Origin: JBLEFH01 sp047345645
Lineage (GTDB): Bacteria > Pseudomonadota > Alphaproteobacteria > Rhodobacterales > Rhodobacteraceae
Length of the DNA: 64,000 bases
Assembly (NCBI GenBank): GCA_047345645.1
Contig: JBLEFH010000009.1
Direction: 5' to 3' (one strand)
The translations under genes and the position numbers were made by a program. Shown here piece by piece: positions 51,628 through 60,482 of this stretch (its first letter is position 1; every line of letters begins with the position of its first letter). Under the pieces are notes generated by a model. That model did no database searches. It saw only the letters and a list, made by a program, of their open reading frames with translations, and was not told the origin of the DNA.

Positions 51628-52286
51628 TCCCGGATCAGGCCCACCCGGCGCGGACGGAAACTGGTACCGCCCTCGGCGATGCTCAGGATATGGCTGACAT
51701 GGAAGGTGCGAAAATCCTCCCGCAGCTTGCAATGGACGAGCAGCATCAGGCTGCTTTCGGTGTAGGAAAGCGCGAGCGGCCAGATCTCGCGGGCCGTCAC
51801 CTGCCCCTTGAGGTCGCGATAGGTGCAGTGCAGGCTGAATTCCTCCCAACAGGCGCGGTGGATGAGGTCCATATCCACCTGCGGCTCGGGCCGGATCTGC
51901 GGCGCGCGATGCGAGCGCAGAATCGCATGGGCCGCCTGCCGCGATTGCCGCTCCGGCAGGGTCGCGATGATCCGGGCGAGCGCGTCGGCCCCGGCCCGGC
52001 TCAGGCGCGGATCGCCAAGCGCCCCGAGCCCGTTCACCGCCAGCATCAGCGCCTCGATCTCCAGCCGGCTGAAGGATTGCGGCGGCAGCGCGCGGTCCTC
52101 GGTGAGCGTATAGCCAAGCCCCGCCTCCCCGTCGATCAGCGCGCCGCCGGCCCGAAGCGTCGCAATATCGCGGTAAATCTGGCGCGGCGAGACATCGGTT
52201 TCCGCCGCCAGCCGCGCGGCCGTGACCGGCGCGGGCAAGCGGCGCAGCGCGTCCATCAGACGCATCAAACGATCTGTACGGGCCAT
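51537..52286 (-). CDS. HTH-WYL transcriptional regulator (YafY/DeoR-like)
   Basis: A 249-residue regulator. An N-terminal winged helix (MRLMDALRRLPAPVTAARLAAETDVSPRQIYRDIATL, about residues 8-44, shown in part) is followed by the WYL sensor domain with REIWPLALSYTESSLMLLVHCKL. AGGAGGGAGC fixes the start at 52286. It is divergent from a glutathione S-transferase gene with a palindrome between them, so it probably controls that gene and itself. The C-terminal 30 codons overlap gluQ. Confidence 0.88.
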   Translation of the reverse strand: MARTDRLMRLMDALRRLPAPVTAARLAAETDVSPRQIYRDIATLRAGGALIDGEAGLGYTLTEDRALPPQSFSRLEIEALMLAVNGLGALGDPRLSRAGADALARIIATLPERQSRQAAHAILRSHRAPQIRPEPQVDMDLIHRACWEEFSLHCTYRDLKGQVTAREIWPLALSYTESSLMLLVHCKLREDFRTFHVSHILSIAEGGTSFRPRRVGLIRDYVAALKARPPAPSCPMIDRISEGDTPSSR

Positions 52287-52295
52287 CGCTCCCTC

Positions 52296-52312
52296 CTGAC
52301 GCAAATTGTCAG
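52296..52312. promoter_or_regulatory. Candidate operator of the WYL regulator
   Basis: CTGAC-GCAAATT-GTCAG is a 5-bp inverted repeat in the 71-base gap between the divergent WYL-regulator and GST genes. YafY-like regulators often bind TGAC/GTCA palindromes. It overlaps the regulator's ribosome-binding region on the minus strand. Confidence 0.5.
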
Positions 52313-52357
52313 CAGGCCAAGCGTAGATTGCCCCCATCGAAACACAAGGAGAAACCG

Positions 52358-52960
52358 ATGCTGACCCTCTACCACGCGCCCATGAGCCGCTCGACCAATA
52401 TCCTCCAACTCGTTGAAGAGATGGGCTTAGAGGTGCAGATCGAGACGGTGTCCATCCCCCGTCAGGACGGCTCCGGCGGGCCGGACCCGAAGAACCCGCA
52501 TCCCGAAAAGAAAGTGCCGCTGCTGGTCGATGGGGACGAGCAAATCCGCGAGCGCGGCGCGATCATCCTCTATCTCACCGACATGGTGCCGGACAGCCCG
52601 CTTGGCCGCCCCATCGGCGACCCAAAACGCGGCGCTTACCTCAAATGGCTGTTTTATTATCAGGGCGTTATGGAGCCGATCCTCACCTCCGTCTTTGGCC
52701 AGATCGACCATCCGGCGATGGCCAAAAGCTTCGGCACGGTCGACACCATGGTCAGCACGCTGGAAGACGGACTGAAGGACGGGCCCTATCTTCTGGGCGA
52801 GGACTACTCCGCCGCCGACCTGCTCTGCGCCTCGCCCTTCATTTTCTTCCCGGATTTCATGCCGCAGAGCGACGTGATCCGCGCATGGGTCGCCCGCTGC
52901 GCGGACCGTCCCGCCCTCACCCGCGTCATGGAACGCGAGCAGGCGGCGATGGCCGGTTAA
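52358..52960 (+). CDS. Glutathione S-transferase family protein
   Basis: A 200-residue GST. The thioredoxin-like N-terminal domain starts MLTLYHAPMSRSTNILQLVEE with Ser as the likely catalytic residue and has the cis-Pro in KKVPLLVDG; the helical C-terminal domain has GPYLLGEDYSAADLLCASP. AAGGAG precedes the ATG at 52358. Likely under control of the divergent WYL regulator. Its stop overlaps the convergent hisI stop by four bases. Confidence 0.92.
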   Translation: MLTLYHAPMSRSTNILQLVEEMGLEVQIETVSIPRQDGSGGPDPKNPHPEKKVPLLVDGDEQIRERGAIILYLTDMVPDSPLGRPIGDPKRGAYLKWLFYYQGVMEPILTSVFGQIDHPAMAKSFGTVDTMVSTLEDGLKDGPYLLGEDYSAADLLCASPFIFFPDFMPQSDVIRAWVARCADRPALTRVMEREQAAMAG

Positions 52961-53313
52961 CTCTCAGGCGTCATCAGCTCGACAAATGCGCCGTCCCGAA
53001 CGGCACGATAAAAACAGCTCCGCCGGTTCGTGTGACAGGCGGGGCCTTTTTGATCGACGATCAGCAAAAGCGTGTCCGCATCGCAGTCGACGCGCATCTC
53101 GATCAGCCTCTGCACATGGCCCGAACTCTCCCCCTTGCGCCAGAAACTCTGCCGCGAGCGCGACCAGTAACAGACCTGCCCCGTCTCCAGCGTCTCGCGA
53201 ATGCTCGCCGCGTTCATCCACGCCATCATCAGCACCTCGCCGCTTTCGGCTTGCGCAATGGCGGGGATCAGCCCGGCCTCGGTGTATTTCAGCGCATCAA
53301 TGTCGAAACCCAT
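52957..53313 (-). CDS. hisI: Phosphoribosyl-AMP cyclohydrolase
   Basis: A 118-residue monofunctional HisI that opens the purine ring of PR-AMP in histidine synthesis. MMAWMNAASIRETLETGQVCYWSRSR-type sequence (in part), WRKGESSGHVQ, and DCDADTLLLIV (magnesium site) with CHTNRRSCFY (zinc Cys) are diagnostic. The fused HisE domain is absent, as in other Alphaproteobacteria. AGGGAAGGG precedes the ATG at 53313. Confidence 0.96.
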   Translation of the reverse strand: MGFDIDALKYTEAGLIPAIAQAESGEVLMMAWMNAASIRETLETGQVCYWSRSRQSFWRKGESSGHVQRLIEMRVDCDADTLLLIVDQKGPACHTNRRSCFYRAVRDGAFVELMTPES

Positions 53314-53373
53314 GCCCTTCCCTTTCCCTCTCATGCGCCTTAGGTAAAGCGAAGCACTGCGCGGGAAAAGACC

Positions 53374-53814
53374 ATGAGCCAAGATCAGGACAAAACCGAC
53401 CTCATGTCGCTCTATTCCGAGCGGATTTTGGCCTTTTCGCAGAACCTGCCCAAGACCGAACCGCTCGCGAACCCGGATCTGACCGCCAGCCGCCGCTCCC
53501 CCCTTTGCGGCTCGTCGCTGGAAGTGGCGCTAAAAATCGAGGACGGGGTGATCGCCGATTACAGCCACACCGTGCGCGCCTGCGCCCTCGGCACCGCCTC
53601 CGCCGCGATTTTCGCCGCGCAAGTGGTGGGCCGGAGCCGAGACGAGGTGGAGGCGCTCGCACGCGAATTGCGCGCCATGCTGAAAGAGGACGGCCCCGTG
53701 CCGACCGCCCCCTTCGCCGATTACGAAGTCCTGCTCCCCGCCCGCGACTACGCCAACCGCCACGCCTCGATCATGCTGGCGCCCGAGGCGGTGCTGGAGG
53801 CGTGGGAGGGGTAA
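53374..53814 (+). CDS. NifU/IscU-like Fe-S scaffold family protein, degenerate site
   Basis: A 146-residue member of the IscU/NifU N-terminal family. Cys45 (PLCGSS) and Cys70 (RACALG) match the first two cluster ligands. The third ligand is missing: the position usually R-x-x-C reads Arg129-His-Ala131-Ser132. The conserved Asp after the first Cys (CGD) is Ser47. It may therefore not assemble clusters in the classical way. It lies 60 bases from the divergent hisI gene. Confidence 0.8.
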   Translation: MSQDQDKTDLMSLYSERILAFSQNLPKTEPLANPDLTASRRSPLCGSSLEVALKIEDGVIADYSHTVRACALGTASAAIFAAQVVGRSRDEVEALARELRAMLKEDGPVPTAPFADYEVLLPARDYANRHASIMLAPEAVLEAWEG

Positions 53815-53833
53815 GGCGGCACCAAAGGTTGCC

Positions 53834-54415
53834 TTAATCTTCTTTGGGCAGAATAAATTCCACACGGCGATTTTGCGCGCGGCCCTCGGGGTTGTCGGCA
53901 CCGTCCACCTCATTCGGGGCAACCGGCTCGGCCTCCCCGCGACCGCTCGCGCTCAATCGCTCCGCGGCCACGTCATTTTCCTGCAAGAACGCCATGACCG
54001 ACGCCGCGCGCTCTTCGGAGAGGGTCTGATTATACGCGTCCTCACCCTTGGAATCCGTATGGCCGACAACATTGACCGCCGGACCTGGATTCGCCTTCAG
54101 CAAGGCCGCGATATCGCTGAGCGTGGTCTGCGCCGTCTCTGACAACTCCGCGCTGTCAAAGGCGAAAAGCACGTCGCTTGTCACCGACAGGATGAAGCTG
54201 TCCTCGGTCTCGCGCAGGGCCATCCCGTCGGTTTCATCGGCAACCGCTCGCAGGCTGTCCGGCAAATCCGCGGCCGGCAGCATCAACATGCGTGTATCGT
54301 AGACCAGATCTCGCATAAAGGGCGACAGATCCTCGCCCGCGTCTTGCGCCTGCGCCGCAAACGGCATGGCGCAAGCAAGACTGGCGATCATGAAAAGACG
54401 CATCGAGAAGCTCAT
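53834..54415 (-). CDS. OmpA-family protein
   Basis: A 193-residue exported protein. Signal peptide (to about residue 23), a 60-residue linker region, then an OmpA C-terminal domain (about 80-190): FDSAELSETAQTTLSDIA, VVGHTDSKGEDAYNQTLSEERA and NPEGRAQNRRVEF. It should bind peptidoglycan. There is no beta-barrel domain and no lipobox. ATGA overlap with the upstream exported protein gene. Confidence 0.9.
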   Translation of the reverse strand: MSFSMRLFMIASLACAMPFAAQAQDAGEDLSPFMRDLVYDTRMLMLPAADLPDSLRAVADETDGMALRETEDSFILSVTSDVLFAFDSAELSETAQTTLSDIAALLKANPGPAVNVVGHTDSKGEDAYNQTLSEERAASVMAFLQENDVAAERLSASGRGEAEPVAPNEVDGADNPEGRAQNRRVEFILPKED

Positions 54416-54879
54416 CGCGCCTGCATGGTGAAGGGACCAATGGGTTGCATATTCGGCATGAACAGCATGATCGCCTCACCCGGATCGGGCATCGGGAACA
54501 CACCGTACCAAACGCCAAGCGACGGGCCTGAACCGCTTGCCACAAGGGATCGCGACGCGATCACATTGTTTCCGTCGTCACGCAGGAGCATGTATTTCGT
54601 ATCTCCAGCAAGCAGATAGATCTCCTCATAGACATTTCCATTGAGACCCGAATAAATCACCTTCGGCGATACCCGGCTGCCTTCTTGGGTCGGGCGCAGG
54701 GTCATTTTGATCGTGACCCGGTCCGTCTCCGGCACCATCCCATCAATTTCGGCCACCACCTCACCGCTCGCATGCTGGCCGGTCGCGATCGGGCCATTAT
54801 CTTGCGCGACGACCGCCTGTGCAGAAAAGACCAACGGCACCGCAATGGTCAGAAGAGTTCTCAAGCTTTTGGTCATCAT
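54412..54879 (-). CDS. Exported protein, unknown
   Basis: A 155-residue protein with a signal peptide (MTKSLRTLLTIAVPLVFSAQAVVA). The mature part is beta-rich with a Gly/Pro/Met-rich end (VFPMPDPGEAIMLFMPNM). No family recognised. Double ATG start, with GGGGTGG before. It is coupled by ATGA to the OmpA-family gene, so the two may form one envelope complex. Confidence 0.7.
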   Translation of the reverse strand: MMTKSLRTLLTIAVPLVFSAQAVVAQDNGPIATGQHASGEVVAEIDGMVPETDRVTIKMTLRPTQEGSRVSPKVIYSGLNGNVYEEIYLLAGDTKYMLLRDDGNNVIASRSLVASGSGPSLGVWYGVFPMPDPGEAIMLFMPNMQPIGPFTMQAR

Positions 54880-55004
54880 GGATCCACCCCGTAAATTAAA
54901 GAATTGCACTTTGCACCCTAATCGGTTTGGGCCGGAGATGAAGGGTAAAATTCCGCATCGGGAAGATTTAAATCGAATTGGCAAACTTCCGCGCCATAGC
55001 CACA

Positions 55005-55029
55005 AAAAAACCCCGCCATTTCGGCGGGG
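55005..55029 (-). terminator. Terminator after the 45-residue protein gene
   Basis: CCCCGCC and GGCGGGG form a 7-bp stem around ATTTC; on the minus strand it ends in a run of seven T. It is 108 bases beyond the stop at 55137. Confidence 0.8.
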
Positions 55030-55136
55030 CAGTTGGGGTTCTTCAGAGCAAGCAGCCGGAGGCAGTTCGGCAGCATTTGTTGCGGGGCAGAGAGGTGTCC
55101 CCGACACGCCTGAACCCGAGGCGTAACCTTTGGCCG

Positions 55137-55274
55137 TCAGACGAGGCTGGGCAGGAAAAACACACCGAGGATCAGGACGGCCACGGCGCTCATTCCGAAC
55201 GCATCGGCAATCAGCTCCTTGTTCATCCGTGCCACGTGATGGGCCGTGTGTGCGGTGTTCATCAGATGTTTCAT
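55137..55274 (-). CDS. 45-residue single-pass membrane protein
   Basis: A tiny gene with AAAGGAG six bases before the ATG. The N-terminal half is His/Thr-rich and positively charged (HLMNTAHTAHHVARMNKEL); the C-terminal half is one membrane helix (AVAVLILGVFFLPSLV). It has its own promoter and terminator, which supports a real gene. No family recognised. Confidence 0.7.
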   Translation of the reverse strand: MKHLMNTAHTAHHVARMNKELIADAFGMSAVAVLILGVFFLPSLV

Positions 55275-55298
55275 GGCGTTCTCCTTTGATGTTTACCA

Positions 55299-55328
55299 AT
55301 TGTTCTCATTAATGACCCGGTCAGTCAA
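55299..55328 (-). promoter_or_regulatory. Promoter of the 45-residue protein gene
   Basis: TTGACT (55328-55323), 18 bases, then AACAAT (55304-55299) with four of six consensus bases. Just upstream, GAACATTA occurs twice in direct repeat (near 55329-55347), a possible activator site. Confidence 0.5.
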
Positions 55329-55358
55329 GAACATTATCGGAACATTAAGGGTGAACGC

Positions 55359-57437
55359 TCAACCCACTGAAAGGAAACGGAAACTCTCATCATGTGAGAA
55401 CAAGTAAAGAACATAGCGCGCCGCCTCGCCCCGGTCCGAGGTCAGATTCGGGTCCGACTCAAGGAGCGCGCGAGAATCGGATTGGGCCAGCGCCATCAGC
55501 GCCGCATCTGCCTCGATATCGGCGATGCGGAAGCGCGGGAGGCCCGATTGCGCGACGCCCAAAAGATCGCCCGCACCGCGCAGTTTGAGATCCGTCTCAG
55601 CAATGCGGAACCCGTCCTCGGTCTCTCGCAGCGCCTTCAGCCGCGCCTCTGCCGTCTTGCCCAGGGGCGGCGCATAGAGCAGCAAGCAAGTCGATTTTTC
55701 CGAGCCGCGCCCGACCCTTCCGCGCAATTGATGAAGTTGCGCCAGGCCAAAATGCTCGGCGTTTTCGATCACCATGATTGTCGCATTCGGCACATCGACG
55801 CCCACTTCGATCACCGTCGTCGCCACCAAAAGCCGCGTGCGCCCGGCCTTGAAATCCGCCATGGCCGTATCCCGCGCCTCCGGCAGCATCTGGCCGTGAA
55901 CGAGGCCGACCGCCTCCTCGCCGAGCGCCTTGCGGAGCACCCGCGCGCGGTCCTCGACGGATTTGAGGTCCATCACCTCGCTCTCCTCGACGAGCGGGCA
56001 GACCCAGTAAATCTGCGCCCCGCCGGAGATCGCCGCCCGGAGCCTCTCTACCACCTGCGCCTCGCGCTCCATCGAAACCAGCACCGTCTCGACCGGCTGG
56101 CGGCCCGGCGGCTTTTCGTCCAGCACGCTCACATCCATCTCGCCATATTGGCTGAGCGCGAGCGAGCGCGGGATCGGCGTCGCGGTCATCACCAGCATAT
56201 CGACCGCCGCGCCCTTCGCGCCCAGATCCATCCGCTGACGCACCCCGAAACGGTGCTGCTCGTCAATCACCGCAAGGCGCAGGTCGTGGAAGCTCACATC
56301 GCGCTGGAACAGGGCGTGGGTGCCGAGGATAACCTGTGCCTCACCGCTCGCAATCCGCTCCAGTTTTTCCTGCCGGTCCCGCCCACTATCGCGGCCTGTT
56401 AAAGTGACCATCTGAACACCCGCCGCCTCCGCGAGCGGCGCCAGCGCCGCCGCATGTTGCCGCGCGAGGATCTCAGTCGGGGCCATCATCGCGCCCTGTC
56501 CGCCCGCCTCAACCGCCGTCAAAAGCGCCAGCATCGCGACCAGCGTTTTGCCCGCGCCGACATCGCCCTGAAGCAGCCGATACATGCGCTGCGGCGCGGC
56601 GAGATCGGCGGCAATCTCCTCCACCGCGCGCGTTTGCGCCCCCGTCGGCGCGAAGGGCAACGCCGCGATCACCTTGCCGCGCAAATGCCCATCTCCAACC
56701 GTCACCCGCCCGCGCGTCCGCCGCCGATTTTGCCGCGAAATGGCCAGCGCCAATTGATGCGCGAACACCTCGTCATAGGCCAGCCGCCGCCGCGCCGGGT
56801 CCTTCGCCTGCAGCGCCACCGTGCTTTTCGGATGATGCGCAGCGGTGAGCGCCGCATCCCAATCCGGCCAGTTTTCCTTGGCTTTGAGCGACGGCGCGAT
56901 CCATTCCGGCAGCGTCGGCAGCAAGTCCAAAACCCCCTCCGCCGCCTTGCGCATGGTCTTTTGCGTCACTCCTTCCGTCAGCGGATAAACAGGCTCAAAC
57001 GCAGGAATTTCCCCTTCGTTTTCCGTAATATAATCAGGATGCGCGATCTGCGGACGGCCCTCGAACCACTCCAGTTTCCCCGACACGATCCGCTCCGCGC
57101 CCACCGGAAGCTGCCGCTCCACCCAGTCTCCACGCGCATGGAAAAACACGATCTGGAGCCGGTCCGGCCCGACCGCGCAATCAACGCGCCAGGGACGGCT
57201 CCGGCTGGCCGGTTTCTGATGGGCCAGCACGATCACGCGGAAGCTCGCCATGCCCGCCGGAGTGTCCGCCAGCCTCTCACGCAAGCGCCGGTCATGCACG
57301 CCCGCAGGCAGCGTGAACGCGAGATCGGCGGGTTTGAAAATCGCCAGATTCTCAAGATGTTCCGCCGTTTTGCGCCCAATCCCCGGCAGCGATTCCAGAT
57401 CGCCGAAGAGGGGGAAAAGCGCTTCGGGCCGTGCCAT
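55359..57437 (-). CDS. recG: ATP-dependent DNA helicase RecG
   Basis: A 692-residue helicase that remodels stalled forks and branched DNA. An N-terminal wedge/OB region (about 60-160) leads to the helicase core: Walker A LQGDVGAGKTLVA, Walker B with DEQH (VIDEQHRFG), TATPIPRSLA, and motif VI QLHQLRGRVGRG. The end is the conserved RYVLYLF-type helical tail. Its ATG starts directly after the ligA stop. Confidence 0.97.
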   Translation of the reverse strand: MARPEALFPLFGDLESLPGIGRKTAEHLENLAIFKPADLAFTLPAGVHDRRLRERLADTPAGMASFRVIVLAHQKPASRSRPWRVDCAVGPDRLQIVFFHARGDWVERQLPVGAERIVSGKLEWFEGRPQIAHPDYITENEGEIPAFEPVYPLTEGVTQKTMRKAAEGVLDLLPTLPEWIAPSLKAKENWPDWDAALTAAHHPKSTVALQAKDPARRRLAYDEVFAHQLALAISRQNRRRTRGRVTVGDGHLRGKVIAALPFAPTGAQTRAVEEIAADLAAPQRMYRLLQGDVGAGKTLVAMLALLTAVEAGGQGAMMAPTEILARQHAAALAPLAEAAGVQMVTLTGRDSGRDRQEKLERIASGEAQVILGTHALFQRDVSFHDLRLAVIDEQHRFGVRQRMDLGAKGAAVDMLVMTATPIPRSLALSQYGEMDVSVLDEKPPGRQPVETVLVSMEREAQVVERLRAAISGGAQIYWVCPLVEESEVMDLKSVEDRARVLRKALGEEAVGLVHGQMLPEARDTAMADFKAGRTRLLVATTVIEVGVDVPNATIMVIENAEHFGLAQLHQLRGRVGRGSEKSTCLLLYAPPLGKTAEARLKALRETEDGFRIAETDLKLRGAGDLLGVAQSGLPRFRIADIEADAALMALAQSDSRALLESDPNLTSDRGEAARYVLYLFSHDESFRFLSVG

Positions 57438-59540
57438 TCAGCCCTCGATCAGCGCGCGAAAGCCCGCCTCATCGACCGTCTCGATGCCGAGTTCCTGCGC
57501 CTTTTTCAGCTTGGAACCGCCGCCCGGCCCGGCGACGACCAAATCGGTTTTCGCGGAGACGGAACCGGATACCTTCGCCCCAAGCGCCTCGGCCCGCGCC
57601 TTGGCCTCCGAGCGGGTCATTTCCTCCAATGTTCCCGTGAAAACAAGCGTCTTCCCGGAAATCTTCGAGGAGGTCTGCGGCGCTTCCTCCGGCGTGATCG
57701 TCAGGATCTCGCCAAGCTGGTCCATGATCTTGCGCGCCTCCTCAGCCTTGGCAAAATCAATCAGCGCCTCGGCCATCACCGGGCCGACGCCGTCAATCGC
57801 CAGCAGTTCCGCCCGCGCCGTCTCGTCCTCCGCCGCAGCATCAAGCGCGCTGCGGAAACTATCCCAGTCACCATAATGCCGCGCGAGCATCTTGCCCGTG
57901 ACCTCGCCCACATGGCGAATACCGAGGCCGAAAATCAACCGCGCGAACGGGATTTCGCGTTTATCATCAATCGCTTTGAAAAGGTTCTTCGCGGACTGCG
58001 CGCCCCAGCCTTCGAGCGCGCGGAGCGGCTGTGCGGTGGCGGGCCCGTGGCGCTCTTCGAGGGTGAAAATCTCCACCGGCGAGGTGATCCAGCCGAGAGC
58101 GTAGAAACTTTCCACCTGCTTCGCGCCGAGCCCTTCGATGTCGAATGCGGCGCGGGAGACGAAGTGTTTCAGCTTCTCCACCGCCTGCGCCGGGCAGGAG
58201 AGCGCGCCCGTGCAGCGATGGACCGCCTCACCCGGTTCGCGGATCACCGGCGCGCCGCAGATCGGACATTCGGTCGGGAATTCATAGAGTTCCGCGCCGT
58301 CCTTATGGGCGATCACGTCCAGAACCTTCGGGATCACATCGCCCGCGCGGTAGATCGTGACCTGATCGCCAACGCGAATATCGCGGCCCTCGCGGATCTG
58401 GGCGCCGCGGCTGTCGAGCCCGGCGATATAGTCGGCGTTGTGCAGCGTGGCGTTCGAAACAACGACCCCGCCCACCGTCACCGGCTTGAGGCGCGCCACC
58501 GGCGAGAGCGCGCCGGTCCGGCCCACCTGAATGTCGATCGCCTCAATCGTGGTTTCCGCAATCTCCGCCGGGAATTTATGGGCAATCGCCCAGCGGGGCG
58601 TCGTCGAGCGCAGGCCCATGCGGTTTTGCAACGCAAGGTCGTCCACCTTGTAGACCACGCCGTCGATATCATAGCCAAGATCAGCACGGCGCGCGGAGAT
58701 TTCATTATAATAATCAATGATCTCTTGCACGTTCTTGCAGCGCTTCGAGTCACTGTTCACCGGTAGGCCAAAGGCCGCGAAGGCATCGAGACTCGCCGAT
58801 TGCGTTTCGCCCAGCGGCGCGGAGAGCGCGCCCCAGCTATAGGCGAAAAAGCGCAGCGGGCGTTTTTCGGTGACGCTCGCATCCAACTGGCGCAGCGATC
58901 CGGCGGCGGCATTGCGCGGATTGGCGAAGATCTGCCCGCCCTCCGCCTCCTGCCGCGCATTGAGCGCCGCGAAATCGGCGTGAGACATATAGACCTCGCC
59001 GCGCACCTCAATCAGATCCGGCGCGTCGCCTTGAAGTTTTGCCGGAATGTCCTTGATCGTGCAGGCATTTTTGGTGACGTCCTCACCCGTCTGCCCATCG
59101 CCGCGCGTCGCCGCATAGACCAGCTCGCCCTTTTCATAGCGCAGCGCGAGCGATAGCCCGTCGATCTTCGGCTCCGCCATATAGGCCAGATCCTGATCCG
59201 CAGGCAGGCCGAGAAACCGCTTCACGGAGGCGTCGAATTCCGCAATATCCTCATCATCGAAACCATTGGCGAGGGAGAGCATCGGCACCGGATGCTTGAT
59301 CTTGCCAAATCCGGCGGCAACCGGCGCGCCGACCCGCTCACTCGGGCTATCCGCGCGCTTTAAATGCGGAAATTTTGCCTCAATAGCTGCGTTTTCCCGC
59401 TTCAGCGCGTCATATTCCGCATCTGTGAGCGCGGGCGCGGCGTCGCGGTAGTCCGCTTCCGCCTGGCTTAACGTCTCCGCAAGCTGCGTCAGCCGCGCCT
59501 TCGCGGCGTCTTCGGACAGCGTTTCGATTTCTTTTTCCAT
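57438..59540 (-). CDS. ligA: NAD-dependent DNA ligase
   Basis: A 700-residue ligase that seals nicks in replication and repair using NAD. AEPKIDGLSLAL carries the adenylated Lys125. A Cys4 zinc finger (CPICG ... CTGALSCPAQ), helix-hairpin-helix motifs and a C-terminal BRCT domain (about 620-700) follow in the standard order. GAGGTTTGCCG precedes the ATG at 59540. recG begins at the next base after the stop. Confidence 0.97.
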   Translation of the reverse strand: MEKEIETLSEDAAKARLTQLAETLSQAEADYRDAAPALTDAEYDALKRENAAIEAKFPHLKRADSPSERVGAPVAAGFGKIKHPVPMLSLANGFDDEDIAEFDASVKRFLGLPADQDLAYMAEPKIDGLSLALRYEKGELVYAATRGDGQTGEDVTKNACTIKDIPAKLQGDAPDLIEVRGEVYMSHADFAALNARQEAEGGQIFANPRNAAAGSLRQLDASVTEKRPLRFFAYSWGALSAPLGETQSASLDAFAAFGLPVNSDSKRCKNVQEIIDYYNEISARRADLGYDIDGVVYKVDDLALQNRMGLRSTTPRWAIAHKFPAEIAETTIEAIDIQVGRTGALSPVARLKPVTVGGVVVSNATLHNADYIAGLDSRGAQIREGRDIRVGDQVTIYRAGDVIPKVLDVIAHKDGAELYEFPTECPICGAPVIREPGEAVHRCTGALSCPAQAVEKLKHFVSRAAFDIEGLGAKQVESFYALGWITSPVEIFTLEERHGPATAQPLRALEGWGAQSAKNLFKAIDDKREIPFARLIFGLGIRHVGEVTGKMLARHYGDWDSFRSALDAAAEDETARAELLAIDGVGPVMAEALIDFAKAEEARKIMDQLGEILTITPEEAPQTSSKISGKTLVFTGTLEEMTRSEAKARAEALGAKVSGSVSAKTDLVVAGPGGGSKLKKAQELGIETVDEAGFRALIEG

Positions 59541-59630
59541 CGGCAAACCTCTCAGCTTGCCCTCTTCATAACCCTCCCCGCGCGCTGGCAAAAGCGGCGT
59601 TTTCCCGCCCTGCCATGCGCGCAAAAAGAA

Positions 59631-59648
59631 ACCGGCCCGAAGGCCGGT
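59631..59648 (-). terminator. Terminator of ctrA
   Basis: ACCGGCC and GGCCGGT form a 7-bp stem with a TTCG-type loop; on the minus strand TTTCTTTTT follows. It lies 24 bases after the ctrA stop. Confidence 0.9.
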
Positions 59649-59672
59649 CTCTTTTGAAACATGGTTTACCGT

Positions 59673-60389
59673 TTACCCGTTCGCGACATGCGCGACTTCG
59701 CGCACCTCATCCGGCACCGGATCGCGCAGCACATAGCCGCGGCCCCAGACTGTATCGATATAGTTGTCGCCGCCCAGAGCGGTAGACAGTTTCTTGCGAA
59801 GCTTACAGATAAACACGTCGATGATCTTCAGCTCCGGCTCATCCATCCCGCCATAGAGATGGTTCAGGAACATCTCCTTGGTGAGCGTGGTGCCCTTGCG
59901 CAGGCTCAGAAGCTCGAACATCTGGTATTCCTTGCCGGTCAGATGCACGGGCTTGCCGTCCACCTCCACCGTCTTGGCATCCAGATTAACCTTAACGCGG
60001 CCCGTCGCGATGATCGACTGCGCATGCCCTTTCGAGCGGCGCACAATCGCATGGATCCGCGCGACCAGTTCTTCCTGGTGGAAAGGTTTGGTCATGTAAT
60101 CATCGGCCCCGAAGCCAAAACCGCGGATTTTATCCTCGGTTTCTGATTCGCCGGAGAGAATCAGGATCGGTGTCTCGATGCGCCCGCGCCGCAACTGGCG
60201 CAGAACATCATAGCCGTGAATGTCTGGTAGATTGAGATCGAGTAAGATCAGATCATAATCGTAAAGCTTTGCAAGATCGATACATTCCTCGCCGAGATCC
60301 GTCGCGTAGACGTTAAAATTCGCCCCCGCGAGCATCATTTCGATGCTTCGCGATGTGACGGGGTCGTCCTCGACCAACAAAATGCGCAT
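59673..60389 (-). CDS. ctrA: Cell-cycle transcriptional regulator CtrA
   Basis: A 238-residue OmpR-family response regulator. The receiver domain has the acidic pocket EDD at residues 7-9, the phosphorylated Asp51 (LILLDLNLPD) and Lys101-region KPF. The winged-helix DNA-binding domain contains LTGKEYQMFELLSLRKGTTLTKEMFL-type sequence (in part) and the end VWGRGYVLRDP. In Rhodobacterales it controls motility, gene transfer agent and other traits rather than being essential. GGAGGG precedes the ATG. TTAA motifs lie just upstream. Confidence 0.97.
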   Translation of the reverse strand: MRILLVEDDPVTSRSIEMMLAGANFNVYATDLGEECIDLAKLYDYDLILLDLNLPDIHGYDVLRQLRRGRIETPILILSGESETEDKIRGFGFGADDYMTKPFHQEELVARIHAIVRRSKGHAQSIIATGRVKVNLDAKTVEVDGKPVHLTGKEYQMFELLSLRKGTTLTKEMFLNHLYGGMDEPELKIIDVFICKLRKKLSTALGGDNYIDTVWGRGYVLRDPVPDEVREVAHVANG

Positions 60390-60419
60390 ATTTCCCTCCG
60401 GTGACTCTGCCGTATGGCG

Positions 60420-60455
60420 GTTAACCTTGCGCAATAAGGTTAACGCAAAGTTTAA
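60420..60455. promoter_or_regulatory. ctrA: TTAA cluster and inverted repeat upstream of ctrA
   Basis: GTTAACCTT and AAGGTTAAC form a perfect 9-bp inverted repeat with a 7-base centre. A second TTAA follows with eight bases between (60440-60443 and 60452-60455), close to the TTAA-N7-TTAA consensus of CtrA boxes. It lies within 66 bases of the ctrA start, so it suggests self-control by CtrA. Confidence 0.55.
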
Positions 60456-60482
60456 AAAAAGGACCGGAAGAGGGAAACAACA

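Noticed and set aside
56454..58766. A 770-codon plus-strand frame opposite recG and ligA
   Set aside because: Spans the junction of two certain genes and is Arg-rich chance sequence.
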